Source: JBCDCB01 sp039182735 (GTDB lineage Bacteria; Planctomycetota; Phycisphaerae; Phycisphaerales; UBA1924). Taken from it: a DNA stretch of 64,000 nt. The DNA lies in assembly GCA_039182735.1 (NCBI GenBank), contig JBCDCB010000010.1, positions 1-64,000 on the forward strand, read 5' to 3'. Shown one piece after another: positions 53,349 to 62,715 of the stretch. Position 1 is the stretch's first letter, and each line of letters begins with the position of its first letter. The notes beneath the pieces were generated by a model. That model was not told the DNA's origin. It saw only the letters and a program-made list of their open reading frames with translations, and searched no databases. Both the position numbers and the translations under genes were made by a program.

Positions 53349-53917
53349 GCGCGCAGCCCGGCGAACGCATGTGGCAGGTGGCGGCGTCGCTGGCGGCGCG
53401 CTTCCACTCGGGCCAGCTCCGCAAGGACGGCGTCACGCCCTACATCGCGCACCCGTTCCGGGTCGCGATGACGGTGCGCCAGGTCTTCGAGTGCGACGAC
53501 GAGATCGCCACCGCGATCGCGCTGCTGCACGACGTGATCGAAGACACGCCCGCCGACTACGACGACGTGTACGGCGCGATCAGGCGACCCTTCGACAAGA
53601 AGTCGGCGCGACTGGTTGCCGACGGCGTCGCGGCGCTGACCAAAGACATGCGCCTGCGCGGCTCGGAGCGCGAGCGCGAATACGACGCGCACCTCGCGAG
53701 CTCCTCGTGGCGCGCCGCGATCGTGAAGCTGGCCGATACGTACGACAACTTCGTCGATCGGCTGACGCGTGTGGACGAGCCCGACACGGAGAGCATCGTG
53801 CGACGCTGCGAGCGCGCGATCGCGATCGCGCAGCCCTTCGAGCGGGACCACGAGGCGATGCCCAGAGCGATCGGCGAGGTGCGTGCGCTGATCGAGAGCG
53901 TGGACGAGGAGCGCTGA
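53345..53917 (+). CDS. HD-domain hydrolase of the SpoT/MESH1 type
   Basis: 190 residues of a stand-alone HD domain: QLRKDGVTPYIAHPFRVAMTV, then AIALLHDVIEDTPADYDDVYG and AIVKLADTYDNFVDRL. These pieces match the ppGpp-hydrolase half of RelA/SpoT, though the usual KLADR-N arginine is Thr. It may hydrolyse (p)ppGpp or NADPH-like compounds, as MESH1 does. It starts with GTG 53345 inside the ispF stop and ends one base before asd, so all three are coupled. Confidence 0.75.
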   Translation: MSAQPGERMWQVAASLAARFHSGQLRKDGVTPYIAHPFRVAMTVRQVFECDDEIATAIALLHDVIEDTPADYDDVYGAIRRPFDKKSARLVADGVAALTKDMRLRGSEREREYDAHLASSSWRAAIVKLADTYDNFVDRLTRVDEPDTESIVRRCERAIAIAQPFERDHEAMPRAIGEVRALIESVDEER

Positions 53918-53918
53918 G

Positions 53919-54983
53919 ATGCCGAGGATCGAGGGCGGACCGGTCATCGCGGTGGCGGGCGCAACCGGCGCCGTGGGGCAGGAGTTCCTGCGCCTCTTCG
54001 AGCAGCGCAGAACGGCGTGGGGTGAGCTTCGGCTCCTCGCGTCGGCGCGCAGCGCCGGCAAGTCGTTCGAGGTCGCGGGCGAGTCGATCGTGGTGCGCGA
54101 GCTGACCGCCGAGGCGTTCGATGGCGTGGACGTGGCGCTCTTCTCGGCGGGCGGTTCGATCTCGCGCGAGTTCGGGCCGATCGCGGTCGAGCGCGGGTGT
54201 ACGGTCGTGGATAACTCGTCGGCGTTCCGCATGGCGGACGGCGTGCCGCTGGTCGTGCCGGAGATCAACGGCGACGAGGTCGCGTCGCCACGAGCGCCGG
54301 GGATCATCGCGAACCCGAACTGCTCGACGATCATCATGGCGGTGGCGCTGGAGCCGCTGCGCCGGGCGTTCGGGATCGAGCACATCGTGGTGAGCACGTA
54401 CCAGGCGGCGTCGGGCGCAGGGGCCGCGGCGATGGAAGAGCTGCGCGCGCAGACGAGCGATGTGCTCGCGGGGCGCGAGCCCAAGCCGGACGTGTTCCCG
54501 GTGGCGTGCGCGTTCAACGTCTTTAGCCACAACTCAACCGTGGATCCGGCGACGGGGCTGAACGTCGAAGAGCAGAAGATGGTGGACGAGGCGCGGAAGA
54601 TTTGGTCGCAGCCCGAACTGGGTGTGAACCCGACGTGCATCCGCGTGCCGGTGCTGCGCGCGCACGCGGAGGCGATCACCGTGACGCTGCGCGATCCCGC
54701 GACGGAAACGCAGGTGCGCGAGGCGCTCGAGAGCGGCACGGGCGTGCGCGTGATCGACGATCGCGACGGCAACGTCTTCCCGACCTCGCTCGATGCGAGC
54801 GGCATCGACGACGTGCTCGTCGGGCGCATCCGACCCGACCATTCGGGCGAGCGCCGCGGCGACGCGTACCGGCGCTTCGCGCTCTTCGCGGTGGGGGACC
54901 AGATCCGCAAGGGTGCGGCGTTGAACGCGCTGCAGATCGCCGAGCGGGTGCTCGGGGCCTCGGTCCGAGAACCACGCATCTGA
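53919..54983 (+). CDS. asd: Aspartate-semialdehyde dehydrogenase
   Basis: 354 residues. It reduces aspartyl phosphate with NADPH on the way to lysine, threonine and methionine. AVAGATGAVGQEFL is the NADP-binding loop, ANPNCST carries the catalytic Cys135, and VLRAHAEAIT carries the catalytic His. Size is slightly larger than usual for the family. It is the last gene of the ispF-HD-asd unit, separated from the HD gene by a single base. Confidence 0.95.
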   Translation: MPRIEGGPVIAVAGATGAVGQEFLRLFEQRRTAWGELRLLASARSAGKSFEVAGESIVVRELTAEAFDGVDVALFSAGGSISREFGPIAVERGCTVVDNSSAFRMADGVPLVVPEINGDEVASPRAPGIIANPNCSTIIMAVALEPLRRAFGIEHIVVSTYQAASGAGAAAMEELRAQTSDVLAGREPKPDVFPVACAFNVFSHNSTVDPATGLNVEEQKMVDEARKIWSQPELGVNPTCIRVPVLRAHAEAITVTLRDPATETQVREALESGTGVRVIDDRDGNVFPTSLDASGIDDVLVGRIRPDHSGERRGDAYRRFALFAVGDQIRKGAALNALQIAERVLGASVREPRI

Positions 54984-55102
54984 TCGAGCATGTGGTGGGA
55001 GTTGGTGCCCACTACGCCACCTGTAGGGCATTGTGCGCGGCAAGGTCCAGATGTGGGGTTATCGCGTGAAGGTCCTGTGAGCCACGGGCCGATATCTCCT
55101 GT

Positions 55103-55393
55103 ATGCCGCTGTTCGGATCCATCGTGCCTGCATCGAGTGTGCCCAACGACGCGCGGGTGCAGCGCGCCAAGCGATCGAACGACGCCGACCGCGCCCGCCA
55201 GCGCGGCAAGAGCGAACGCCCGTCGGACGCGTACGAACTCACGACAGTCGAGGCGGTCGAGCAAACGCAGGATTCCGAGCGTCTGCCATCGCCAGAGAGT
55301 GAGGCGTCGCGCGAGGACCGCGAGTCGCTCGGGTACGACGCGCAGGGCGAGATGACGTCGCCGGCGCCGCCGAGGCTGGACCTGGAGGTCTAG
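55103..55393 (+). CDS. Small highly charged protein of unknown function
   Basis: 96 residues. After a short hydrophobic start the protein is charged and looks disordered (RVQRAKRSNDADRARQRGKS, then ERLPSPESEASREDRESLGY). Codon use and the shared CTAG overlap of its stop with that of convergent pgl suggest it is real. No ribosome site precedes ATG 55103; a GATATC box six bases upstream could be a weak leaderless promoter. No function is apparent. Confidence 0.5.
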   Translation: MPLFGSIVPASSVPNDARVQRAKRSNDADRARQRGKSERPSDAYELTTVEAVEQTQDSERLPSPESEASREDRESLGYDAQGEMTSPAPPRLDLEV

Positions 55394-56181
55394 CCGATCG
55401 TCGGGCAGGCGTCGTGATCGAGGTACCAGCGGAGCGCACCGCCGACGGGTCGCAAGCCGTGGACGGGGATCTCGCTCGCCGGTCGTTCGGGTCCGGCGGC
55501 GCGGGCGATGGCGTCGCGTTTCTTCTTGCCCGTGACCAGCAGGGCGAGAAAGCGGCTGGCGTTGAGCAGCGTGTAGGTCATGGTGAGGCGGGGCGGCGGA
55601 GTGACGCCTTCGCCGTCGTTGTCCACGATGAGCTTGTCGTGTTCGTGGATCGCGGCCGAGCCCGGGAAGAGGCTGGCGGTGTGGCAATCGTTGCCCATCC
55701 CGAGCAGGACGAAGTCGAGCCGGTCGTGCCCCTTCTCGCGCCAGACGAGTGTTTCGCGGAGGAGCTTCTCGTAGCGCTTGGCGGCGTCGGGGCGGTCGGT
55801 CTCGTAGAGGTGGGCTTGTGCGCGCGGGATGCCGGAGTGGCTGACGAGGAGCTCTTCGATGTGCGTGCCGTTGGAGCGGTCGTCGCCGTGGGGGACGCGT
55901 CGTTCATCGACGATCCAGAGGTGCGTGCGTTTCCATGGGAAGTCACGGTAGGCCGGGTCGGTCATGAGCTTGCGGTAGAAGGGCATGGGGGTGGAGCCGC
56001 CCGAGAGCGCGAGGTGGAAGTCCCCGAAGGTGCGCACGCAGTTGGCGGCATGGACCATCATGTCGGCGGCGAGCGAGGTGTACGCGCCCTCGATGTCGCG
56101 CCGGAGGATCACCTCGCCCGGCAGGTTCGGGACGTCCGGGTCGGGCTCGAGCTCGTAGGTCGGCGGGTCGTGCTGCGACAT
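55390..56181 (-). CDS. pgl: 6-phosphogluconolactonase
   Basis: 263 residues of the Pgl/NagB-like family. The fold is marked by LALSGGSTPMPFYRKL, HLWIVDERRVPHGDDRSN and LLGMGNDCHTASLFPGS, where the catalytic His (here in DCHTASLFP) and the GMG turn lie. The enzyme hydrolyses 6-phosphogluconolactone made by the adjacent Zwf. The start at ATG 56181 has TACACT exactly six bases upstream. The usual GMGxDGHTASLFP reads GMGNDCHTASLFP, with Cys replacing Gly. Confidence 0.9.
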   Translation of the reverse strand: MSQHDPPTYELEPDPDVPNLPGEVILRRDIEGAYTSLAADMMVHAANCVRTFGDFHLALSGGSTPMPFYRKLMTDPAYRDFPWKRTHLWIVDERRVPHGDDRSNGTHIEELLVSHSGIPRAQAHLYETDRPDAAKRYEKLLRETLVWREKGHDRLDFVLLGMGNDCHTASLFPGSAAIHEHDKLIVDNDGEGVTPPPRLTMTYTLLNASRFLALLVTGKKKRDAIARAAGPERPASEIPVHGLRPVGGALRWYLDHDACPTIG

Positions 56182-56193
56182 GGGCGGAGTGTA
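56182..56193 (-). promoter_or_regulatory. Leaderless-type -10 box TACACT for pgl
   Basis: On the minus strand TACACT (56193-56188) plus six bases leads to ATG 56181. It lies in the short gap after zwf, so pgl may have its own leaderless message as well as zwf read-through. Confidence 0.6.
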
Positions 56194-56200
56194 GGGGCGC

Positions 56201-57820
56201 TCAGCGGAGCTCCCAGTCCACCGGATTGTGCCAGGCACGCCCCTGTCTGTGCAGGAGTTTGTCGGCGTTTTCGGGTCCCCACGAGTAGGCGTTGTAGGTC
56301 TCGATGGATTCGCGCAGGCGCTCGCTGTTGATGACCGGATCGCAGAGACGCCAAGCGCCTTCGATTTCGTCGCGGTGCTTGAAGAGGGTTTGGTCGCCGC
56401 GCATGGCATCGACGATGAGCGGGCCGTAGGCGTCGCCGGTCTCGCTGCCGAAGGTGGTGGCGTAGTCCATGTCCATCTTGACGGACTGGATATCGAGCCC
56501 GCGTCCGGGGACCTTGGCCTCGAAGCGCAGCCCGACGCCGGGCTCGGGCGCGATGTTGATGACGATGCGGTTGCCGGGCATGGGGATGCCGGAGGCGAAG
56601 GGCTCGAAGAGGCGGAAGAGCTGCGTGGGCGGCTGCTTGAACTGCACGACGATCTCTGTGAGTTTGCGCGCGAGCTTCTTGCCCGAGCGGACGTAGAAGG
56701 GCACGCCGGCCCAGCGCCAGGTATCGAACTCGAGACGCATGGCGGCGTAGGTCTCGGTGGCGAGGGAGGGATCGACGCCCTCGATGTCGGTGTAGGCGCG
56801 GCCTTCGTCCTCGTCGTCCCCGTTGCCGCTGGGCCCGTAGCGCCCGAAGGCGGCGTGCTCGTGGGCGTCGTCCTGCGAGATCGCGCGGGCGGCGTCGATG
56901 AGCTTGATCTTCTCGGCGCGGATCGCGTCTGCCGAATAGACGGCGGGGGGCTCCATCGCGACGAGCGCGAGCACCTGGAGCAGGTGGGACTGGAGCATGT
57001 CGCGTGTGGCGCCGACGTGGTCGTAGAAGTTGCCCGCGCGCCGCCCGACGCCGATGGACTCCACCGCGGTGACCTGGACGTGATCGACGTAGGCGTTCGA
57101 CCAGAGCGGCTCGAAGATGGCGTTGGCGAAGCGCATGACGAGGATGTTCTGGACGGCTTCTTTGCCGAGGTAGTGATCGATCCGGTAGATGGCGTGTTCG
57201 TCGAAGACGCGCCCCATGGTCTGGTTGAGTTCGCGCGCGGTGAGCAGGTCGGTGCCGAAGGGTTTCTCGACGATGATGCGTTGCCAGGGGACGTGGTGGG
57301 GGTCGAGCCCGCCCCAGCGTTTGGCCTCTTCGAGCATGCCGGATTCGCCCAGGGCCTGAACGATGGGCCCGTAGAGGTTGGGCGAGACGGAAAGGTAGAA
57401 GAGGACGCTGGGCTCGGCGACGCGTCCGGAGGCCATCTCCGGGTGCTGGTGGTTCTGGACCTCGCTGCGCGTGACGTTGTGATGACGTCCGAGTTCGTTG
57501 AGCCGTTTGGTGAGCCCGGGGTAGATGTCGGCTTCGCTGGCGTTGCCTCGGAAGTAGTGCAGGCGCTGGCTGAAGGACTGCCAGGCGTCGTGATCGTCGC
57601 CGGCGTGTTCCTTGCAGGAGTTGACCATGCGCTCGCGGAAGGACTCGTCGCTCATATCGGAGCGCGCGACGCCCACGACGAAGAAGTGCTCGGGGAGTCG
57701 TCCCTGGCGGAACATGTCGAAGAGCGCGGGGACGAGCTTGCGTTTGGTGAGGTCGCCCGAGGCGCCGAAGATGACGATGGCGCAGGGGGTTGGCTGCGGG
57801 CCGATGTTGAGCGCGGTCAT
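56201..57820 (-). CDS. zwf: Glucose-6-phosphate 1-dehydrogenase
   Basis: 539 residues. It oxidises glucose 6-phosphate and makes NADPH. The nucleotide loop GASGDLTKRKL is at 19-29, EKPFG at 185-189 and the substrate site RIDHYLGKE at 213-221 (catalytic His within). The protein is about 40 residues longer than the E. coli enzyme because of a Gly/Asp/Glu-rich loop (GPSGNGDDEDEGRAY). pgl follows 19 bp after it, forming the first two steps of the oxidative pentose phosphate pathway. Confidence 0.95.
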   Translation of the reverse strand: MTALNIGPQPTPCAIVIFGASGDLTKRKLVPALFDMFRQGRLPEHFFVVGVARSDMSDESFRERMVNSCKEHAGDDHDAWQSFSQRLHYFRGNASEADIYPGLTKRLNELGRHHNVTRSEVQNHQHPEMASGRVAEPSVLFYLSVSPNLYGPIVQALGESGMLEEAKRWGGLDPHHVPWQRIIVEKPFGTDLLTARELNQTMGRVFDEHAIYRIDHYLGKEAVQNILVMRFANAIFEPLWSNAYVDHVQVTAVESIGVGRRAGNFYDHVGATRDMLQSHLLQVLALVAMEPPAVYSADAIRAEKIKLIDAARAISQDDAHEHAAFGRYGPSGNGDDEDEGRAYTDIEGVDPSLATETYAAMRLEFDTWRWAGVPFYVRSGKKLARKLTEIVVQFKQPPTQLFRLFEPFASGIPMPGNRIVINIAPEPGVGLRFEAKVPGRGLDIQSVKMDMDYATTFGSETGDAYGPLIVDAMRGDQTLFKHRDEIEGAWRLCDPVINSERLRESIETYNAYSWGPENADKLLHRQGRAWHNPVDWELR

Positions 57821-57882
57821 GTCGTCGCTCCGTGACGGGCGCTGCGTGAGGTGCGTTCAGTCGTCAAGCGTACCGTTCGATC

Positions 57883-59637
57883 CTACTGGACCATCTGGTA
57901 GGTGAGGGGGCCGGTCTCGGGGGGGATCCCGAGCGGGAGGTCGAAGGTCATCCAGACAACGATCATGATGGACCAGACGATCCCGAAGCCGACGGTGTAG
58001 GGGAACATCATGGCGATGAGCGTGCCCATGCCCCCCTTGGGGCAGTGCTTCTGCATGAAGACGAGCACGATGACGAGGTAGGCGTTGAGTGGCGTGATGA
58101 TGTTGGTGATGGAATCGCCGATGCGGTAGGCGGCCTGCGTGAGTTCCGGGCTGATGCCCACGAACATGAGCATCGGAATGAAGATCGGCGCGAAGAGCGT
58201 GTACTTGGCGGACATGCTCCCCACGAACATGTTGAAGACGGCGGTGACGAGGATGAAGGCGAGGATGAGCATGGGCCCGGGGAGCCCGGATGTGAAGAGC
58301 AGTTCGCCGCCGGCCATGGCGAGCATGCGTCCGATGTTGGAGTAGCCGAAGTAGGCGATGAACTGCCCGGCGAAGAAGGCGAGGACGACGATCGGGGCCA
58401 TGTCGGCCATGGAGTCGATCATCATCTTGGCGGCGTCCTTGGTGTTGCGGACGTTCTTCATGACGACGCCGTAGGCGAGCCCGGGGATGACGAAGCCCAG
58501 GAAGAGCAGCGGGACGATGGACTCGACCCAGCGGTCGAAGAAGTCGGTGAGGTTGTTGGTCTTGCCCGGGACGAGCCCGCGTGTTCCGTTGCCGGTGGGG
58601 GGCTCGGCGAAGCCCGGGCCGTGGAGCGGCGCATTGGGGATGAGGATGAGCGCGAGGGTGATGGCGACGACGATGAGCGCGACGGCGCCGGCGATCATGA
58701 CCGCGCGGATCTCTTCGGGCCTCAGGCGCTGCGAGTCGAGTTCTTCGGGGCTCATGGGCGCGGGCCCGCCCTCGTCGGCGGGCTTGCGCTTGTAGCGGCG
58801 CTCGACGACGAGCGAGGTGATCGCCCAGCCGGTCATCGTGATGATGAACGTGCTGGCGATCATGAACATCCAGTTGCTGGTCGGGGCGACGACGTAGTCG
58901 GGGTCGATGACGTTGGCCCCGATCGTCGAGAGGTTCGCGAGCAGCGGATCGAGCGAGGTGACGAGCAGGTTCGCGTTGAAGCCCGCCGCCACGCCGGCGA
59001 AGACCGCGGCGATCCCGACCAGCGGCGAACGCCCGATCGACTTGTAGAGCGCCGCGGCGAGGGGCGGGAGCACGATGTACCCCGCGTCGGACCCGAGCGA
59101 GCTCATGATGCCCAGGAAGACGAGCGTGGGCGTGAGCGCGAACTTGGGCACAACGAGCATGAAGAGCTTGAGGACGGCCGCGAGGAGGCCGGTCTTCTCG
59201 GCGACGCCGATGCCCAGCATGCCCACGAGCACGACGCCGAGCGGCGCGAAGTTGATGAAGTTGTCGGTCATGGTGCGGATGGCCCAGTAGAAGCCGTCGC
59301 GCGTGAGGAGGCTGGTGGCGCGTTCGGGCGGGGCGTCCTGCATCACGGGGTTGCCCGCGTCATCGAGGAGCACCTCGCCGGTGTCGGCATCGACGGCTTC
59401 GATCTGCTTGGGGATGAGCGCGAGGGAGGTTTCGCCGGTGGCGGCGTCCACGACCTCGATCGCGGTCTTGGGCTGGACCTCGACGTTCATCACGACGGCG
59501 AGGTGGGAGAGCACCATGACGAGGACGGCGCCGATGACGAAGAGGAAGACGGGGTCGGGCAGGGCGTTGCCGACGCGTTCGATGACCTCGAGGGGGCCGA
59601 TCTTCTTCTTGCCGGTGGGTTGTTGCTGATCGCTCAT
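57883..59637 (-). CDS. AbgT-family transporter
   Basis: 584 residues with about eleven membrane helices. It carries the AbgT opening LEVIERVGNALPDPVFLFVIGA and the family loops GSDAGYIVLPPLAAALY, GFNANLLVTSLDPLLA and GDSITNIITPLNAYL. AbgT proteins carry p-aminobenzoyl-glutamate or export sulfonamides, driven by proton motive force. A large periplasmic insert between the first two helices contains calcium-loop-like Asp stretches (DADTGEVLLDDAGN). zwf lies 62 bp downstream. Confidence 0.9.
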   Translation of the reverse strand: MSDQQQPTGKKKIGPLEVIERVGNALPDPVFLFVIGAVLVMVLSHLAVVMNVEVQPKTAIEVVDAATGETSLALIPKQIEAVDADTGEVLLDDAGNPVMQDAPPERATSLLTRDGFYWAIRTMTDNFINFAPLGVVLVGMLGIGVAEKTGLLAAVLKLFMLVVPKFALTPTLVFLGIMSSLGSDAGYIVLPPLAAALYKSIGRSPLVGIAAVFAGVAAGFNANLLVTSLDPLLANLSTIGANVIDPDYVVAPTSNWMFMIASTFIITMTGWAITSLVVERRYKRKPADEGGPAPMSPEELDSQRLRPEEIRAVMIAGAVALIVVAITLALILIPNAPLHGPGFAEPPTGNGTRGLVPGKTNNLTDFFDRWVESIVPLLFLGFVIPGLAYGVVMKNVRNTKDAAKMMIDSMADMAPIVVLAFFAGQFIAYFGYSNIGRMLAMAGGELLFTSGLPGPMLILAFILVTAVFNMFVGSMSAKYTLFAPIFIPMLMFVGISPELTQAAYRIGDSITNIITPLNAYLVIVLVFMQKHCPKGGMGTLIAMMFPYTVGFGIVWSIMIVVWMTFDLPLGIPPETGPLTYQMVQ

Positions 59638-59780
59638 GGTGGGCGATTGTGCCGGGTCGGGGGCGTCGGCACAACGCGGGGCTTCCGAATGGGTCGGCGG
59701 GCGCGGTAGGGTGGCGCGGTGCGGCGTGGCGGAGGCGCCGCTCGAGCCCGCGCCGAGACGACCGTGCGGAGGAGCACCGC

Positions 59781-61529
59781 GTGAACGAGAGCAAAGACCC
59801 GAATGCCCCGATGGGACAGATCACGCCGGACCAGCAGGGCGAGCTGATCGCCCAGCAGGGCACGCAGCCCCCGAGCAATCTGACCCCGCCGGGCGAGTTC
59901 CCGACCCGTCAGCCCAGGGGGCTGTGGGTGCTGTTCGTCACGGAGATGTGGGAGCGGTTCTCGTACTACGGCATGCGAGCGCTGCTGGTGCTGTACCTCG
60001 CGCACACTTCGGTCAAGATGACCGTGGGGACCGATGGCGCGGATCCGGGTCAGGGGTTTGGATGGTCGAAAGCGGAGGCGTCGGTCCTGTACGGGATCTA
60101 CACCTTCATGGTGTACGTGACGTCGATCTTCGGCGGGATCGCGGCCGACCGCTACCTCGGCACGCACCGCTCGATGATCTGGGGGGGCTGGATCATCGCG
60201 CTGGGGCACGTGTGCCTCGCGATGACCGAGCTGTTCGGGATTCCGGACGGCGAGGTCGTCAGCCCGCAGACCGCGCCCGGCGCGCTGTTCATGTTCTTGC
60301 TCGGGCTCGCGCTGATCATCATCGGGACCGGCTTCTTCAAACCCTGCGTGAGCGTGATGGTCGGCCAGCTTTATGGCGAGGGTGATCCGCGCCGAGACTC
60401 CGGGTTCACGTACTACTACATGGGCATCAACCTCGGCGCGATGCTCTCGTCGTTTGTTGCCGGGACGCTCGGCGAGAAGGTCGGGTGGCACTGGGGCTTC
60501 GGCGCGGCGGCCGTGGGCATGGTGGCGGGGCTGATCTCGTATCAGCTGCTCCGCCCGAAGTTCCTTGCGGGGATCGGTGATGCTCCCGAAGGCGCTTGGA
60601 AGGGTCGGAGGCCGCTCGAGTTCCTGCTGATCGCGCTCGGGCTCTGCGCCATCCCGTTCGTGCCGCTCGCGCTGTACATGACGGACGCGCTCGATCCGAT
60701 CACGAGCGTCTGGTCGCGCCTGACGGGGACCCTCGGGCAATACGGCACGGCGGCGGCTTTCGCGGGCGTCCTGCTCGTCGCGTGCGGCGTGTTCCTCGCG
60801 GCGCAGATGCCGAAGGAACGCGGACGCATCGCCGTGATCCTGGTCCTGGCGTTCATCGGCAACATTTTCTTCTGGACCGCCTTCGAGCAGGCCGGGACGT
60901 CGATGAACTTCTTCGCCAAGGACAACACGGACCGGACGCTCTGGGGGCTTTGGGAACGCGACGGCGGATTCCCGGCGACCTGGTACCAGTCGATCAACTC
61001 TCTGACCATCATCATCTGTGCGCCGGTCTTCTCGTGGCTCTGGGTGTGGCTCGATCGGAAGCGGAAGAACCCCTCTTCGCCGATGAAGTTCGCGATCGGT
61101 CTGTGGCTGCTCGGGCTGGCGTTCCTGGCGATGGTCTTCGGAGCGCTGGATGCGAAGGACGGGCTCGCCGCGCCGCATTGGCTGCTCATCACGTACGTGG
61201 TGTACACGTGGGGCGAGTTGTGTCTTTCGCCCGTGGGGTTGTCGCTCGTGACAAAGCTGGCGCCCAAGCGGCTGCAGTCGCTCATGATGGGTGTGTGGTT
61301 CTTCTCGTTCGCGCTGTCGAATCTGTGCGCGGGCCTGGTCGCCGCGGCATCAGAAGACTTCCAGCCTCAGCAACAGCCCGACGGGACGATCCTCCCGCCG
61401 GAGCGCGACCTCTGGCTCGGCGGGCTCGCCGACTTCTATCTGATGCTCGTGATTGTCCCGATTGCGGCGGGATTCGTGATCTTCGCGATCAGCCCGGTCC
61501 TGCGGAAGTGGATGGGCGACGTCAAGTAG
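59781..61529 (+). CDS. POT-family proton-dependent peptide transporter
   Basis: 582 residues with twelve to fourteen membrane helices. The POT signature EMWERFSYYGMRALLVLYL contains the ExxER-Tyr proton-coupling motif, and GTGFFKPCVSVMVGQLY is the second family loop. It imports di- or tripeptides with protons. I chose GTG 59781 with GGAGGAG upstream. The hydrophilic head (PDQQGELIAQQGTQPP) is longer than usual. It is divergent from the AbgT gene, 143 bp apart. Confidence 0.9.
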   Translation: MNESKDPNAPMGQITPDQQGELIAQQGTQPPSNLTPPGEFPTRQPRGLWVLFVTEMWERFSYYGMRALLVLYLAHTSVKMTVGTDGADPGQGFGWSKAEASVLYGIYTFMVYVTSIFGGIAADRYLGTHRSMIWGGWIIALGHVCLAMTELFGIPDGEVVSPQTAPGALFMFLLGLALIIIGTGFFKPCVSVMVGQLYGEGDPRRDSGFTYYYMGINLGAMLSSFVAGTLGEKVGWHWGFGAAAVGMVAGLISYQLLRPKFLAGIGDAPEGAWKGRRPLEFLLIALGLCAIPFVPLALYMTDALDPITSVWSRLTGTLGQYGTAAAFAGVLLVACGVFLAAQMPKERGRIAVILVLAFIGNIFFWTAFEQAGTSMNFFAKDNTDRTLWGLWERDGGFPATWYQSINSLTIIICAPVFSWLWVWLDRKRKNPSSPMKFAIGLWLLGLAFLAMVFGALDAKDGLAAPHWLLITYVVYTWGELCLSPVGLSLVTKLAPKRLQSLMMGVWFFSFALSNLCAGLVAAASEDFQPQQQPDGTILPPERDLWLGGLADFYLMLVIVPIAAGFVIFAISPVLRKWMGDVK

Positions 61530-62652
61530 CGAGCGACGGCGCGTTGACGTGCGCGCGCTGGTGGTCCTCGACCTGCTGCCAGGTGCGGAGCCCGCCGGCC
61601 TCGAACTCGTCGAGCGCGCGGTGGACGTCGCCGGGCGTCTTGCTGACGCGGATGGCTTCTTTGAGCGGCTTGCACGGGCCGAGGCGTTTGCCGAACCACG
61701 AAACGCGCGAGCGCATGTTCGCCAGCGCGTAGCGCACGGTGCGGTACTCGACCATGCGGTCGAAGTACTCGCGCATGATGTCGAGCTTGGTCTTCTCGTC
61801 GGGGTCGGGGATGACGGCGCCCGTGGTCTGCATGGCCCAGGCTTGGTCGAAGATCCAGGGGGCGCTGAGCGCGCCGCGCCCGATCATGACGCCGGCGCAG
61901 CCGGTGCGCTCCATCATGGCGAGCGCGTCGATGGGCTGTTTGACATCGCCGTTGCCGATGACGGGGATGGACTCGACGCTGGCGACGACCTCGGCGATGC
62001 CGTCGAGGTGGACGCTGCCCCGGAAGCGCTGCTCGGTCGTGCGTCCGTGAACGGTGACGAGGGCGGCGCCGGCGCGTTCGAGTTGACGAGCCATGTAGGG
62101 GGCGACCCAGCAGCCCTCGTGCCAGCCCAGGCGCACCTTGGCGGTGAGCGGAACGCGCCCGCGCGAGGCGCTCTCGACGGCACGCGCGACCTGTTCGAAG
62201 ATGCGCAGCGTGCGCGGCGGGTCGCAGAGCAGCATCGATCCGCCGTCCTTCTTGGTGACCTTGTCCACCGGACAGCCCATGTTGATGTCCACGACCTTGG
62301 CGCCGTGATCGACGGCCCAGCGTGCGCCGTCGGCGAGGATGTCCCCGTCCCCGCCGTAGAGTTGCATGCAGATGGGCTGGTCGTCGATGGATGTGCGCGC
62401 GAGGTCCATGGATTGCTCGTTGCCGCGGAGCAGGCCGTGGGGCGAGAGCAGGTCGGTGCATGCGAGCCCGAGGCTGCCGCACTTTCGTGTGACGATGCGG
62501 AAGGCGAGGTCGCAGTACCCGGCGATGGGCGCGAGCAGGAGGTTGGTCTCGAGGTCCACGGGCCCGATCGAGAGGGGCACGCCGACGCGATCGTTCGCGG
62601 CGCGCGCACGCACGAGGGCATCGGTCACGGATTGATCGGCGTGCGCGATCAT
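61522..62652 (-). CDS. tRNA-dihydrouridine synthase family protein
   Basis: 376 residues of the Dus TIM barrel. LLLAPIAGYCDLAFRIV opens the FMN site, VVDINMGCPVDKVTKKDGGSMLL carries the catalytic Cys of the family, and VIGNGDVKQPIDALAMM and GCAGVMIGRGAL bind the FMN phosphate. It reduces uridine to dihydrouridine in tRNA. DusA, DusB and DusC cannot be told apart here. The stop overlaps the convergent POT gene by eight bases. Confidence 0.9.
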   Translation of the reverse strand: MIAHADQSVTDALVRARAANDRVGVPLSIGPVDLETNLLLAPIAGYCDLAFRIVTRKCGSLGLACTDLLSPHGLLRGNEQSMDLARTSIDDQPICMQLYGGDGDILADGARWAVDHGAKVVDINMGCPVDKVTKKDGGSMLLCDPPRTLRIFEQVARAVESASRGRVPLTAKVRLGWHEGCWVAPYMARQLERAGAALVTVHGRTTEQRFRGSVHLDGIAEVVASVESIPVIGNGDVKQPIDALAMMERTGCAGVMIGRGALSAPWIFDQAWAMQTTGAVIPDPDEKTKLDIMREYFDRMVEYRTVRYALANMRSRVSWFGKRLGPCKPLKEAIRVSKTPGDVHRALDEFEAGGLRTWQQVEDHQRAHVNAPSLAT

Positions 62653-62715
62653 GGCCGATGATCGTACGCGCGGCGAAACCGAGGGCCCGCGTCCCCGTAC
62701 CATCCGTGAACCCGC